Source: Pseudognaphalium luteoalbum
Lineage: Eukaryota > Streptophyta > Magnoliopsida > Asterales > Asteraceae
Direction of reading: 5' to 3'
DNA: 64,000 bases
Assembly: GCA_963422505.1 (NCBI GenBank)
Contig: OY730197.1
Coordinates: 63,273,019-63,337,018, forward strand
A model generated the notes under the pieces. It made no database searches. It was given only the letters and a program-made list of their open reading frames with translations, and had not been told where the DNA came from. Shown piece after piece: positions 43,168 through 56,021 of the stretch (positions are counted from its first letter, which is position 1; each line of letters opens with the position of its first letter). Made by a program: the position numbers and the translations under genes.

Positions 43168-43468
43168 ATCAATTTCTTTTATTGTAACCTATGGAGGCAT
43201 AATGTGCTCAAACTTATTATCCTTTATTATGTTATGTTCATGTTCTGTAAACTTTCGAATTCAGGCCGGATTTAACATTCCTGGCATCTTTTGTAACCCT
43301 TATGATTGTTGTCTTTTGAAACTCGTACTCTGTATTCAACCTTTCTATCTAATGAATTATCTTTATCATTCTGTATTGTTGTATGTTACCTCATTATATA
43401 TACACATCTGATATATCATAACCTCGCACAAACCTATTATATGTTTCAGTTCATTGTTGTTCAGCATC
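43168..43468 (+). other. Spacer between the coiled-coil ORF and gag
   Basis: T-rich, about 300 bp, no convincing ORF. Pyrimidine stretches and TTTCAG at 43444-43449 shortly before the gag ATG could act as a 3' splice site, which would allow gag expression from a spliced message. This rests on the motif only. Confidence 0.4.
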
Positions 43469-46400
43469 ATGCCTCCAAGACGACATACTTACACCGACAC
43501 CGAAATCGCTCAAGTCATTGCACAGAGCGTAGCTCAAGTCCTTGCTGCCCAACAAAATCCGGGCGGCGGAGGCGCACCTGCTAACACATCTACTCCAAAA
43601 CCATCTACCTACAAAGATTTCTTGAACTGTAAACCCTTATATTTCAAAGGATCTGAAGGAGCTATCGGTCTGATACGTTGGATCAAAAAGACAGAATCTG
43701 TTTTCCATATCTGCAACTGCACTGAGGAAGACAAGGTTAAATTCTCCGCGTGCACCCTTTCTGACGGAGCTCTCACCTGGTGGAATTCTTATGCCCAAAC
43801 CGTGGGTATTGATACCGCATACCAACTTCCATGGGAAGACTTCAAAACAATGCTCAGGGAAGAGTACTATCCCCGTGAGCAACTGCAACAACTTGAAGAA
43901 GAATTCTGGAAACTCTCTGTTCAGGGAAACGACATTACCACCTACACCACTCGATTCCACCAGCTATCTGTCCTATGCCCATCCATGGTGGACCCCGAAT
44001 ACAAACGTATCGAGAGATACATTTGGGGGCTACCAGAATCAATCCAAGGGAACGTCATCTCCTCAAGACCCGGGACCATCCAAAGTGCTGTCCGCATGGC
44101 ACATGAACTCATGACCCAGATTGTCCGCCGAGGGACAACCACTGAGAAAGCCATCGGGGAAAACAAAAGGAAATGGTCCGGCAACAACCACAACCAACAT
44201 CAGCAACAACCAAATAAAAAGGCCGAGACTGTTAAGGCCTACACCTCTGGTTCAGGGTCAGGGGACAGGAAAGGGTATGTTGGGAACAAACCTTACTGTT
44301 CCAAGTGTACGCGACACCATGATGGCCCTTGTACCTGTACCAAGTGCAAACGACAGGGACATCTAGCCAAAGATTGCAGAACCCCCAACCCAAACACCAA
44401 CCCTAACGCACCAAAGGCTTGTTTCGAGTGCGGCGACACTAGCCACTTTAAAAACAACTGCCCAAAACGTAACAACAACAACAACAACAGGAACAACAAT
44501 AACAACAACAACCCTCGCGGTCGAGCTTTTGTACTCAATGCTGGAGAAGCTCGTCAAGACCCCAACGTAGTCACTGGTATGTTCCTCCTCAACGATTTAA
44601 CCACTTCTGTTTTATTCGATACCGGAGCTGATAAAAGTTTCATATCCGATAAATTCTGTCCATTACTAAACATCACACCCCTTGCCTTAGATGCTAAGTA
44701 CACTGTAGAATTAGCGAATGGCAAACTGATCGAGGCCAATAGTGTAATACCAAATTGCACTTTAAACCTCGCCAACGAACTATTCCCTATAGACCTCATC
44801 CCCGTGGAAATCGAAAGCTTCGATATCATCGTAGGCATGGACTGGTTGTCCAAACACCGTGCCGAAATCGTTTATTTCGAGAAGATCGTGCGTATACCTC
44901 TCACTACCGGTGGAACCTTGATCATACAGGGGGAGACTGGTAGGCAAAACCTGAACATCATATCTTGTATGAAAACTCAAAAGTACCTGAGGAAAGGGTA
45001 CTCGGCAATCCTCGCACATGTAACCAAAAAGAAGTTGGCTGAAAAGCGACTTGAGGATGTGCCCATCGTCCGAGACTACCCAGAAGTCTTTCCCAAAGAC
45101 TTGCCAGGCCTAGCCCCGCCTAGACAAGTCGAATTCCAAATTGACCTTGTGCCCGGTGCTGCACCAGTGGCACGAGCCCCGTATAGATTAGCCCCTTCCG
45201 AGTTGCAGGAGTTGTCCACTCAATTACAGGAACTCCTGGACAAGGGATTCATCCGACCGAGTTCTTCACCTTGGGGAGCTCCGGTCCTATTCGTTAAAAA
45301 GAAGGAAGGATCCTTTCGAATGTGTATCGATTACCGGGAGCTGAACAAACTTACCATCAAGAACCGATACCCACTTCCAAGAATTGATGACCTGTTTGAC
45401 CAACTTCAAGGTTCGAGCTTCTACTCGAAAATCGACCTACGGTCGGGTTATCATCAACTTCGAGTTCGAGACTCCGACATCCCAAAAACAGCTTTCAGAA
45501 CCCGCTATGGACATTACGAATTTCAAGTGATGCCTTTTGGCTTAACCAACGCACCGGCTGTATTCATGGACCTTATGAATCGGGTGTGCAAACCCTATCT
45601 AGATAAGTTTGTCATCGTGTTCATTGAAGACATCTTGATCTACTCTCGCAACAAAACCGAACATGGCCAACACCTGAAAACCATCTTGGAATTACTCAGA
45701 CACGAGGAGTTATACGCCAAGTTCTCCAAGTGTGAGTTCTGGATGCGAACAGTACAATTCCTAGGGCATGTCGTTGACAGTCAAGGGATACGTGTTGATC
45801 CAGCCAAGATCGAGGCCATTAAGTGTTGGGAAGCGCCAACCACACCGACTGAGGTACGACAATTCTTAGGTCTCGCCGGATATTATCGATGATTCATTGA
45901 GAATTTCTCCAAAATAGCCTTACCCTTAACCTCACTGACTCAGAAAGACAAGAAATTTGACTGGCCCGATAAGCAGGAGTCCACCTTCCAACTTCTGAAA
46001 CAGAAACTCTGCAATGCACCAATCCTGTCCTTACCCAAAGGCACCGATGATTTCATAGTATACTGCGACGCCTCACGCCAAGGACTAGGTTGTGTATTAA
46101 TGCAACGTGAAAAAGTCATCGCCTACACCTCTCGACAGCTCAAAATCCACGAAAAGAATTATACCACTCATGACCTTGAACTCGGAGCTGTCATATTTGC
46201 TCTCAAAATCTGGAGACACTACCTTTATGGCACTAAGTGCACCATCTTTACCGATCACAAAAGTCTCCAACACATATTTGATCAAAAGGATCTCAACATG
46301 AGGCAACGTCGCTGGGTCGAGTTGCTTACCGATTATGACTGCGAAATCAAATACCATCCTGGCAAAGCAAATGTTGTTGCGGATGCCCTCAGCCGGAAAG

Positions 46401-47906
46401 AACATTCAAAACCCCTTCGTGTTCGAGCCCTTAGTTTAACCATTCACAATGATCTCATCACTCAAATCCACACCGCTCAACTCGAAGCACTCAAAAATGA
46501 ATACATCAAAAATGAAGCCTTGCGAGGCATGGATGAACAATTCGAAATCAAACCCGACGGAAACCGATACTTCTCCAACCGAATCTAGTTACCAAACTTG
46601 GAAACCTACGAAATTTGGTGATGGATGAAGCTCACAAATCTCGATAATCTATACATCCTGGTTCCGACAAGATGTATCACGACATTAAACAACAGTATTG
46701 GTGGCCCAACATGAAAGCTGACATAGCCACTTATGTTAGCAAATGTTTAACCTGTTCCAAGTTTAAGGCCGAATACCAGAAACCCTCCGGATTGCTACAA
46801 CAACCCGAGATACCCCAATGGAAATGGGAAAACATAACCATGGACTTCATCACGAAACTACAGAAAACACCGAGCGGTTGCGATACCATTTGGGTGATCG
46901 TTGATCGTCTCACAAAATCTGCCCATTTCCTAGCTATCAAAGAAACCGACAAGATGGAGCGTTTGGCTCGCATCTACATCAAAGAGGTTGTGGCACGACA
47001 TGGTATTCCCATTTCAATCATCTCAGATAGAGATAGCCGCTTCACCTCTCGATTCTGCCAAACACTTCAACGAGCCCTTGGTACTCGCCTCGATTTGAGT
47101 ACTGCTTATCATCCGCAAACCGATGGTCAGAGTGAAAGGACCATTCAAACCTTAGAAGACATGCTACGAGCTTGCGTAGTTGACTTCAGAAACACATGGG
47201 AAAACCACCTACCCTTGTGTGAATTTTCCTACAACAACAGTTACCACACCAGCATTAATGCTGCACCATTCGAGGCATTTTATGGGAGAAAGTGTCGATC
47301 ACCCATTTGTTGGACCGAAATCGGCGATAGCAAACTCACTGGTCCTGAAATCCTCCATGAAACAACAGAGAAAATCGTGACTATTCAAAACTGGCTGAAA
47401 GCCGCACGTGATCGTCAGAAAAGCTATGCTGACGTGAGACGCAACCCACTCGAGTTCCAGGTTGGGGATCGAGTACTCCTAAAAGTGTCACCTTGAAAGG
47501 TGTTATTCGTTTTTGCAAACGCGGCAAACTAAACCCTAGGTACATCGGACCTTTTGAGATTCTTGAAAGAATTGGTCCGGTGGCATATCGACTGCAGCTA
47601 CCACCACAACTAAGTAGCGTGCACAACACGTTCCACATTTCTAACCTAAAGAAATGTCTGTCTGTTAAGACACTTGTAATCCCGCTCGATGAAATCCACA
47701 TTGATGACAAACTCCATTTCGTCGAGGAACCGATTGAAATCATGGATCGTGAGGTCAAACGCTTGAAACAGAGTCGTATTCCCATCGTAAAAGTTCGGTG
47801 GAATTCTAGGCGCGGTCCTGAATTCACTTGGGAACGGGAAGACCAAATGCGACTGAAATATCTACATCTATTCTTAGATATCTCACAGACCACAACAACA
47901 AGCTAA
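43469..47906 (+). pseudogene. Chromovirus gag-pol polyprotein, multiply disrupted
   Basis: ATG at 43469 (MPPRRHTYTD). Gag core ends in ALTWWN, then two CCHC knuckles (CTKCKRQGHLAKDC, CFECGDTSHFKNNC) and an Asn-rich linker. Protease DTGA has its Asp at residue 384. RT follows; its FIDD box reads FIED (residue 720 is Glu), so a metal-binding Asp is changed. RNase H (VYCDASRQGLG, TDHKSLQHI) and integrase (HPGSDKMYHDI, DTIWVIVDRL, SDRDSRFTS, SERTIQTLEDM) follow, then a chromodomain-like end (VRWNSRRGPEFTWERE). Lesions: TGA at 45890-45892, TAG at 46586-46588, a frameshift near 46605, TAA near 46644, and a frameshift at about 47494 that turns a Trp codon into a stop. It cannot make full pol. Confidence 0.95.
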
Positions 47907-47929
47907 TTTCGGGACGAAATTCTCCTAAC

Positions 47930-47939
47930 AGGGGGAGAA
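47930..47939 (+). other. Polypurine tract of the chromovirus
   Basis: AGGGGGAGAA immediately before the 3' LTR start TGTGACACCC. Confidence 0.9.
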
Positions 47940-50900
47940 TGTGACACCCGACGATTTAGGGTTACTAATTAACCCTCTAGAAACCCTAATTACGTGTGTT
48001 TAGTTTAGTTTTAGGCTAAATACTTGTAATTACTTGTAACTACTTGTATATTTTATGTGAATATACACCTCTGTAATTAATTGTAATTACGCTTACGCAA
48101 TTTGGTAAAATTGTGCAAAACAACCGGACGGAGTCCGACATAATATACGACGTTCGTGAAAACTTTTTCTATAAATAACTTAAATCTATTTTTAGAAGTT
48201 ATTTATCATATATTATTATTTTAATATAATAATACCCGAAAAACCTAGACCTTTCGATTAAAACGTCTCAAACGCAACAGAAACGCGCAGAACGCGTCCG
48301 ACAATCGAACGAAAGTCAAAATATATTTTAATAATTTAAAATATATTATTTTGTATGAAAATATTATTGAAAACATCGTATAATAGTTGTCAAAGAAAAA
48401 TGTTTATTTAAAACGCTACGCGATTAAACCTCCGTAAAACGTGCACGCAAATCGAGACCGACAACTTAACGAAACATTTTTATAAATGTTTTTCAAGTAT
48501 TTAGAATAAATACTTCAAGTGAAAATGATAAAATTTAAATCGTTACTTAAAAACGCGTATTAAACGTTTAACGTATATATAAACGTCTAAACAATCGGGT
48601 AAACGAACGGGAAACATAACAAATTTAATGGTAAATAAGAAAATGACTAAAATACCCTTTTTGGGCCCCCTTGGTCTTTCTCCCCTCTCTCCCCCTCCAT
48701 GCGATCACCACCCTAATGAACCAATCAAAAACTCCATGCAAAATGGAATGATTACACCCCTTTTTCCCATACATGCAATGCTTCTTTTCTTTTTCTCATT
48801 TACACTTCACCAAAAATCACTCAAATCCTCTCTAATTTCTGGAACACCACAGCCCCAAAATCCACCTCTATCACCACCATCTTCCACCACAAAATCGCCA
48901 TCCATTGACCAAGCAAGAAGAAGGAACCAAGAACAAGATCACCACCTTCATCATCTTCATCCTTTGTTCTTCATCATTCTTGGTGAGAATCACTAACTCC
49001 CTCACTTATTTTACTTTAATACTACTGATCTACATGTTATAAAGCTCATCTAACAAGATTATATCCAAATATAAACTTAAAATACGTTTTTATAAATTTA
49101 TACACAAAGAATACACAATCTGTCCAGAAAATCACGGCACACTAAAAACGCCATATCTTGAGTTCTAGGAAGAGTTATAAGATGCATTTTTTTTAAATTT
49201 GCGTATTGAAAAGATCTACAACTTTCGTGTTTTACACTTTTTCCAGAAACTTACGCGTTTTTCTCTATTAAACGATTTGTGAGACTGACCTGGGTAAAAT
49301 CAGAATCTAGACTATGCATGACTAATTATTTTGCTTCTCTATGATTATGGGACTTAAAACTCTTGGAAAACATAAGTTAGACACTACACACATAGTAGAT
49401 CAGTTGATAAAAATTGTGAGACTTGACTTGGACCAGAAATTGGTAAAACACTTGGTGAAATAAACCGACAAAAAGTCGAAAATATGAAATCTTGAAGATT
49501 TAGGAATTTTATAAAAACTGACACTTTTGGTGAACTCCGGCATGAACCGACATCATATTTAGACCCTATAAACTGATATTTGGGTTGGGTGAAAGTTTTG
49601 GTTCAAACCGAGTAAGTTTGACCAAGTCAACAAAAGTGGCTCGTTTTCGAAAAACTTACTATATATGGAAAATGGTAATAAAAATGGGTTTGGATGACTT
49701 AATTAGCAACTTGGACCAAAAACTAATTTTGGAAAGTTTCCCGAATGAAAAACCGACACTTGGTTACACTTGGGCTAAAAATGGAAAATCTGGCCAGACG
49801 CTAGTGTCGCATGACCTGCGACACTACCTGCGACACTACCGAAGTGTCGCTATTAGTGTCGCTACTTATTTGAATATCGATTTGAACCTGCGACATAAGA
49901 CTTAATGTCGCATAACTTGCGACACTCACTGCGACACTGACACTAGTGTCGCATAACCTGCGACACTCGCATACACTGCGACATTTACCCTAGTGTCGCA
50001 TAACCTGCGACACTGACACTAGTGTCGCTACTAGTGTCGCTAATGACAGAATGTATGGAACTTGTTTTTCACTAAGTATCGAACATGAGTAACTTATAAC
50101 CACACAGGATACATACTATAACAATACGTATACAATGACACAAACAAATTAATAATGTCTTAAAGAATTATTATTACAAACTTTCACCAACGGGTCGTAC
50201 ACGTTTTCGATAAACGAACTTGAACTACTATTTGGACATACTAGTTGATGAACTAGCTTTAGGTGGACATAAAACCCCCACCTACCCGATTGGCTTAAGT
50301 GGACATTAACCCCCACTTATACAATCGCTATAGATGGTCTTTTGAGACATCTACTTATACAACCTCATACGTTTAGGGCGTCAGGAGGTTGCACACGGGA
50401 ACGAGAACACCCACTACTTGCTAATATTTGATATTGCTTGCTACCTGCTCAACTCTGGTGAGTTTCCTAGCCCCTTTTTACTGTTTTTCACTGGGGTGAG
50501 AATACATACAACTGTTTTATAAACTGCTTTATGATCACAAGTACTGGAAACAACTTTTTGTACGGATTGCATGAGACCTGATTAATCCACTAAAGTCCTC
50601 TACTTATCATAGTCATTAAAATTTGTGCGTGAGTATTATTGGGTGGTACCATCAGGGTTTGACAAACCTCGTCCGGGCTAGTCGCGCTAGCCAACCCACG
50701 GGCGCAGTATTACTTGTGATTTAGAAGTGTATCGGATTAGTACACTTACCGGAGGCAAACAACGTTAAGCTTGACTATGAGACTCATGCAAATGGTATAC
50801 TTATATTGATGTATGAAATACTCTTACTTGTCGTTGGCTAACGATACTTTTACTTATCATTGACGAATGATGCAAAACTTGTGAAATCTTGTGGATCATT

Positions 50901-51265
50901 TTAGCAACTGATTACTTAACAAACCTATGAACTCACCAACTTTATGTTGACCTTTTAGTATGTATTTCACAGGTAACCTGCCGCAATAGGAAGCTTATGG
51001 ATAGTGTAGCTCGAGTCGCACTGTTTTCAAACATCAAGGAACTAGATTGCATTTACTATATTTTAGAATCATAGTTACGTAATTCTACTTTTGTCATGCG
51101 AACTCCAATAACTTTTGTAAGCATTTGAATTATTGTAATGTAACTATTTTTCAAACGTCTCATATAGAGGTCGTTTGCTTTAATTTTTGTGTTGTGATAT
51201 TTGATTTGGTCGGCGCCCCCGTGACACCTCCCACTTCCGCTGCCACGTGTTTTGGAGGTGCGACA
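47940..51265 (+). repeat. 3' LTR of the chromovirus, complete, 3326 bp
   Basis: TGTGACACCCG to GGAGGTGCGACA. Contains the full start that the 5' LTR lacks (47940-48218). Differences from the 5' LTR are scattered single bases, roughly 2-3% by eye. Confidence 0.93.
49801..50044 (+). repeat. GTGTCGC/GCGACAC palindrome cluster, 3' LTR copy
   Basis: Same array as at 40642-40885. Several sites intact here are mutated there (for example GCGACATTT against GTGACATTT). Confidence 0.85.
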
Positions 51266-51850
51266 AAATACACCCCTTGTTATAAAATAGTAAAAAGGGG
51301 TTTTGAAACTCACCTGAGTTAGCTAGCAAATGAGAGCAAATAGTAGCAAGTATTTTTGTTCCAAATGCAACCTTCTAACACCCTAAACATATAAGGTTGT
51401 ATGTGTAAGTAGATGTCTCAAAAGAACATCTATATAAGTGGAGGGTTAATGTCCACTTAAGCCAATCGTGTAGGTGGAGGGTTAATGTCTACCTACGTTA
51501 ATTGTTCACTCAACTAGTAGTATGTCCAAGTATGTTGTTCAAGTATGTTTGTTTTTCAAAGCTTGTACGACCCGTTGGTGAAAGTTTATAATTATAACTC
51601 TCAAAACACATTACTATTAAGTTTGTTTCTTTGTATACTTTGCATTAGTATATATCACGTGTCATCGCATTGTTCAATACTTAGTGAAAATCAAATTTCA
51701 AGTTTATGTTTTTAGTGACACATGTGTTAGTGTCGCTGCCTTTTGAGATCCTTTCTTACTTTCATTTTTTCAATCTTTTGACATTTCGAATTTTACTTGG
51801 TGTCAATTTTTCACACCTTCAGACTTTCTCGATATTTTTGAGATTTTGAT
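51266..51850 (-). repeat. Partial chromovirus LTR, minus strand
   Basis: ACTCACCTGAG, the GTGGAGGGTTAATGTCCACTTAAGCCAATCG block and CGACCCGTTGGTGAAAG are the reverse complement of the LTR stretch at 41015-41345. Only the middle of an LTR remains. It directly abuts the 3' LTR of the intact element. Confidence 0.75.
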
Positions 51851-52861
51851 TTTTGAAACGCACACGAGAAACGCACACGAGAAACTTTGAGTAAAACACG
51901 AGATTTATGATTTTTGAGTGAAAGCAAAAAGAATACCTAAATAGCATTTTTCAAAAATTTATTTTTCCAAGATAAGGTTTTGGTGGGTATGGAAGTGAGT
52001 GGGTTTTAAAACTTGGGTTTTCAAGAAACGAAAAGGTTAAGGCTCAATAGGGTTTACTAAGCGGATCATCGATATTGAAAATGAGTATCGGAAGGGTTAG
52101 GCTTGAAGAGATATGAGAAAATGGGTTTATTTCCTAGTGAATGTTAAGGTCATCTAATTGAACCAATACCGCGTACAGTACTCACCAATATGGTCTCGAA
52201 ATGCATACCAGGAGCAAGTTCTAATTCAGAAATGCATACATCGGCACACACAACAAATGAATAGTGAAGCATTTAAAATGAATGCTTATATAGGCTCAAG
52301 ATACTTCACTGCAATTAATACGGGTTTTATGTGCTTAGTCATGCGCTGCCCCTAAGATTATCATTTCTTAATTTGAGAAATTCTACCTTATTTACACAAC
52401 TTCCCAAAATAACTTACTCATAATCAAAATGGTTCCTCTTCGAAATATTAAAATTCAAAAATAGCAGAGCTAACTAAATGAGTAGCTAGCTACTGTCGAA
52501 GTTAAGCTCATGTTTTTCTTTTTGAAAATTTGTAATCAATTTTAGAGTGAGGAACATTTTCTGAGTTGCTATTTGGACATAAAAATCTATCGTATTCTAT
52601 ACTGCTATTCCACACTTAGAGGAACATTGTCCCTAATGTTCTCTTTAGTGGAGATTATACTGGAAGTAAAATCCCACACTTAGAGTTAAAACATATAAGA
52701 AAATATTTCTCAAGTGTTTGTTTCGGGCTGGAATCCCACACTTAGTGATAAGTTTAGGACATGGTATAGATTACTTTGATTAATTAACAGTACTAAGTAA
52801 AGCAAAATGATAAAAACGGAGAAAGGATAAAGAAACTCCCCAGGTAGCTAAAGCTGAAGGT
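51851..52861. other. Non-coding stretch with repeated CCACACTTAG motif
   Basis: No credible ORF. (C)CCACACTTAG occurs three times about 63 bp apart (near 52610, 52673, 52736). On the minus strand this is CTAAGTGTGG, a string I associate with the 3' region of Athila/Tat elements. Confidence 0.4.
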
Positions 52862-53053
52862 CTAATTATGCCGCGAGAAAAATTCCTTGAAATCTTCGTT
52901 AGGTGGCAGCCCCATTAGCTCTAGGGTTTGCTTATAAATATGGGCTTCGCCCATCATTTCATCCAAGACATTTGTGAAGTAATCTCGTAGGTGTGAACAC
53001 GTTGGATATACCTTTCCATTCAACTTCATATATTTGCAATCAAAAGGATTCAC
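52862..53053 (-). CDS. Short unidentified ORF in Athila/Tat-type element
   Basis: 63 codons with a biased but protein-like composition (KLNGKVYPTCSHLRDYF, ELMGLPPNEDFKEFF). It lies downstream of the gag-position ORF on the same strand and may be a remnant of a longer reading frame. No family recognised. Confidence 0.3.
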   Translation of the reverse strand: MNPFDCKYMKLNGKVYPTCSHLRDYFTNVLDEMMGEAHIYKQTLELMGLPPNEDFKEFFSRHN

Positions 53054-53105
53054 TGTCTCAGAATGAAAAGATCTTTTCTACTACAAAGCTTTCTATAGAA
53101 CATAT

Positions 53106-54330
53106 ATTTTTAAACGAGTTCGAGCATAATGCATAAAAGTAGTATGCAAGTACCTCAAATGCTCGAAACACATGAACTAATTTTTTTTAAAAACTTTCCT
53201 ATTTTTCCGAGACAAGTGATTTTGCAAAAATTGAGTTGAAATATTTTGAAAATAATTTTTGGTATATCCAAGTGTGAAGGATATTCAGAGATTTTTCTTC
53301 ACTTATCAACACACAACTATCAACACGTCTTAGTACATGGGTTACCTCCCGAGAAGCGCTGCTTTTATAGTCGAGAGCTTGACTTGGATAGATTGTAGAA
53401 AATAAAGCGAAGTGATGGCATCTTCCGGATACTGGGAGAGTGAAGGCCTCTCCTTGATGAACTAGTCATAGAAAACTAGAAATCATATACGTGTCTGAAA
53501 GCACCATCTCTTCCCCTGCAAGGTAATGCTCCAAAGATTTCCAAATTTAATAAACTGTAAACTCCCCTTGTTGCCTTTCCATCATTCTCAAAGATTCTTC
53601 ATCCATAGGCATAAATCCCTGTTTGTTAGGCATTTGTACAAGTAGAAAAAGCAAACGTGATCTAACTAACAAGTGATTATCCTCCAAATCAGAGATTCAC
53701 TGGTTTGCAAAAAAACTAAAGTGAGTACTTTGAAGATGAAACAAACCAGTATATGACTTGGAGTCTAATCTCACACTAAAAGTGTTAGTTGCCCAAAACT
53801 TCACCGTAGCAGATATGGAAATACTAGTAATATTAGTTGAATCAGGTAGCCAAGAATAGAGATATCCAAAGCACACATTTTTAAACGAGTTCAAGCATAA
53901 TACACATATTGACATACAGATCAGGATATCAGATTAAGCATTAGTATCTCATGTATGTTCACATAAATATATGTAAGTACCTCAAATGCTCGAAACATGC
54001 CAGTGGGTATGACTAATGCTCCTAACTCCTAGTAGGTTTCCATGAGAGTGAAAGGGATACTGAGAACTTGAGATCTTAGATAATGGTAAAAATTGGATTT
54101 TGCAATAAAGCTCAAACAAGTGGGAGTAGGAAGTTTTAAGGTTTTGACAAAAATTTCATTGAAGTAATTTCGCAAACCATCCTTTTTGTTCATAAAGAAA
54201 ACTTGGAACAATTTTTAGGGATCATTTTCTACTTATTTGGGTTAGCTTACGACTTATCCTACTATTAAAACTACGTTAGACACGGGTTGCCTCCTGAGAA
54301 GCGATTGTTTTTGTTCGAGTCACTAGCTTG
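53106..54330 (-). repeat. Diverged direct duplication inside the Athila/Tat-type element
   Basis: TTTTTAAACGAGTTC(A/G)AGCATAAT and GTACCTCAAATGCTCGAAACA occur near 53106-53172 and again near 53879-53998. GGGTT(A/G)CCTCC(C/T)GAGAAGCG occurs at 53339-53358 and 54284-54303. The copies are about 770-950 bp apart with indels between them. No ORF of note in the interval. Confidence 0.65.
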
Positions 54331-54339
54331 ACTCTAGCA

Positions 54340-55665
54340 CTACTTATTAGGCAATCCTAGGGGTTTCCTTGCATCCATCAGTAGACACAAGGGGTAATAT
54401 TGGTACATACCTAAAAGTTTAAAGTAGGTTAAGGCTAGGGTATGTCCAATATAAGGAGATGGTTCAAAGTGAGGAAATGGTTCTACCGGAGGTATAACAG
54501 ATCTCTCAACTTCTAATACTTCCTTGGGTTGGATTGACAGAATGGGTCGGTCAAAGGAATCCTCACCTCTCAATGATGTATAAGACATTTTGTGGTGGAG
54601 AGATAGTTTGAAGGGAAACCATGATGCAGATCCTTCCTTGCTTCCTATGGTCTTTTGGTCAATGATAATGTTGTACTCTGGGCATGGAGGTGGGACATAG
54701 TCCATTAACGTCTCCAATCTTGTAGCAACATTCTCATTGACAACTTGGGCAACTGGTTGGTCTAAGGTAGAAGGTTCAACTAGATCAGTGGGTGATTCAT
54801 CAAGAAGAATATGTATGATATCATCAACCACAACTTGTTGTGGGATGTTGTCAACCACGTTGGTTTGAATGAGATCACTTCTCAGAGTTAGCGTGTATTT
54901 CTCCGGTCCTTCTGAAGCTGGGTCTTCTGTGTAAATCTCCATCTCCGGGCTTTCTAATTCTATCTCTTCGTCCACCAAGTCATACTCGTCACTTCGGCCA
55001 GAAGTTTCAAGTTGCAATGACTCAGAAAGTTCTTCTAGAATGAAATCCTCGTTGGTTTCGGATGTAGATAGGTTAAGAATGGGTGGAAGTGAAGATTGGG
55101 TAGGCAAAGGGTTCAAAGGAATTTTGCAACCAAGCTTATGAGAATGAAAGTCTGTCTCAAGTGTAGATGTGGTGTGTGGGTGCCTCTCATCTTCCTGTAG
55201 CTTATAATCAGTTGTAACTTGATCCCTAGTTTCATTACTTCTTGCTTCGACTAGTGCTTCTATTTTAGACATCTTTTCAGTACATCTTTTAAGCATGTAT
55301 TCTTGGTCTTTAAGTGCTTGTTCAAGTCGATTGCAAAAAGCTGAAAGAGTAGCATTATTGCTGAGATAAGCTATGGGCATATTTCTCAAGTTAGAACTCT
55401 CGTATGGTTATGGTTCGTATACAGGGTAAGATGGTTGTTGGTAGATATTGAATGGTTCAGGATAGTAAGGCTGGTATTGATGTTGTTGGAAGGCATAGGG
55501 TTTATGATGATTTTGTGATTGAGGATCTAAGTACCCTATGTTATCCGAATAATTCATACTACACCTTTTCCATTCATTTTCTAAGTTGTCATCACACCTA
55601 TATCTATCTTGGATTAGCATAAAAAGACTATCAATTTCATCCTTTAGTTGTTGTCCAGTTCCCAT
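54340..55665 (-). pseudogene. Gag-position ORF of Athila/Tat-type element, one stop
   Basis: ATG at 55665 (MGTGQQLKDEIDSLF) about 220 bp after the tRNA-Asp PBS. The frame reads through a Tyr/Gln/Pro-rich stretch (YAFQQHQYQPYYPEPF), is stopped by TAA at 55408-55410, and continues in the same frame to 54340: about 440 codons in all. The second part has a coiled coil (LEQALKDQEYMLKRCTEKMS), a long acidic Ser/Thr/Pro region and a C-terminus with MDARKPLGLP. I do not recognise a gag core, zinc knuckle or enzyme. By position it could be a gag of a non-autonomous derivative or an unrelated ORF. Confidence 0.5.
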
Positions 55666-55883
55666 TGCCCAAGTTTTTAAGAAAAGACAACACATAAAAA
55701 AGGTTTAAGAATTAAAGTTGGGATGAGAAGGGAGATTTAATCTAAACTAAGCTAGGCTAATTTAATCTAATCTAACTATGCTAATCTACGGCAGAAATAA
55801 CTTCTGACAGGGATGGTGAATCCAAGTCAAAAGGATCGCTTAAAAACTAAATTTGTCCAAACAAGCTCTGAATCGTACTACCA

Positions 55884-55901
55884 TCCCCGGCAGCGGCGCC
55901 A
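55884..55901 (-). other. tRNA-Asp primer binding site
   Basis: The minus strand reads TGGCGCCGCTGCCGGGGA, one base different from the complement of the plant tRNA-Asp 3' end (TGGCGCCGTTGCCGGGGA). This PBS is typical of Athila/Tat-type Ty3 elements and fixes the orientation of the element as minus. Confidence 0.88.
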
Positions 55902-56021
55902 AAAACATGATCGCGCCCCGAATGGTTGGTCGGGAAATCGCGTCCCTGTCGTTGCGGACCTCACGCTCGAGGTCGGCGATCGGTGGGTGGTTTTAAATTT
56001 ATATTTTGTCAGGGGCCTAAA

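Larger units (their letters stand above)
39061..51265 (+). mobile_element. Ty3/gypsy chromovirus (Tekay-like), 5' LTR truncated, coding region broken
   Basis: Two long LTRs (39061-42105 and 47940-51265), PBS TGGTATAAGAGA, an ORF upstream of gag, gag-protease-RT-RNase H-integrase-chromodomain order, and a polypurine tract. The Met-type PBS and the C-terminal chromodomain suggest the Tekay branch; lineage placement is inference. The first ~280 bp of the 5' LTR are missing, so no target duplication can be assigned. The 3' flank at 51266 is an LTR fragment in the opposite orientation, so it probably inserted into an older relative. Confidence 0.93.
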
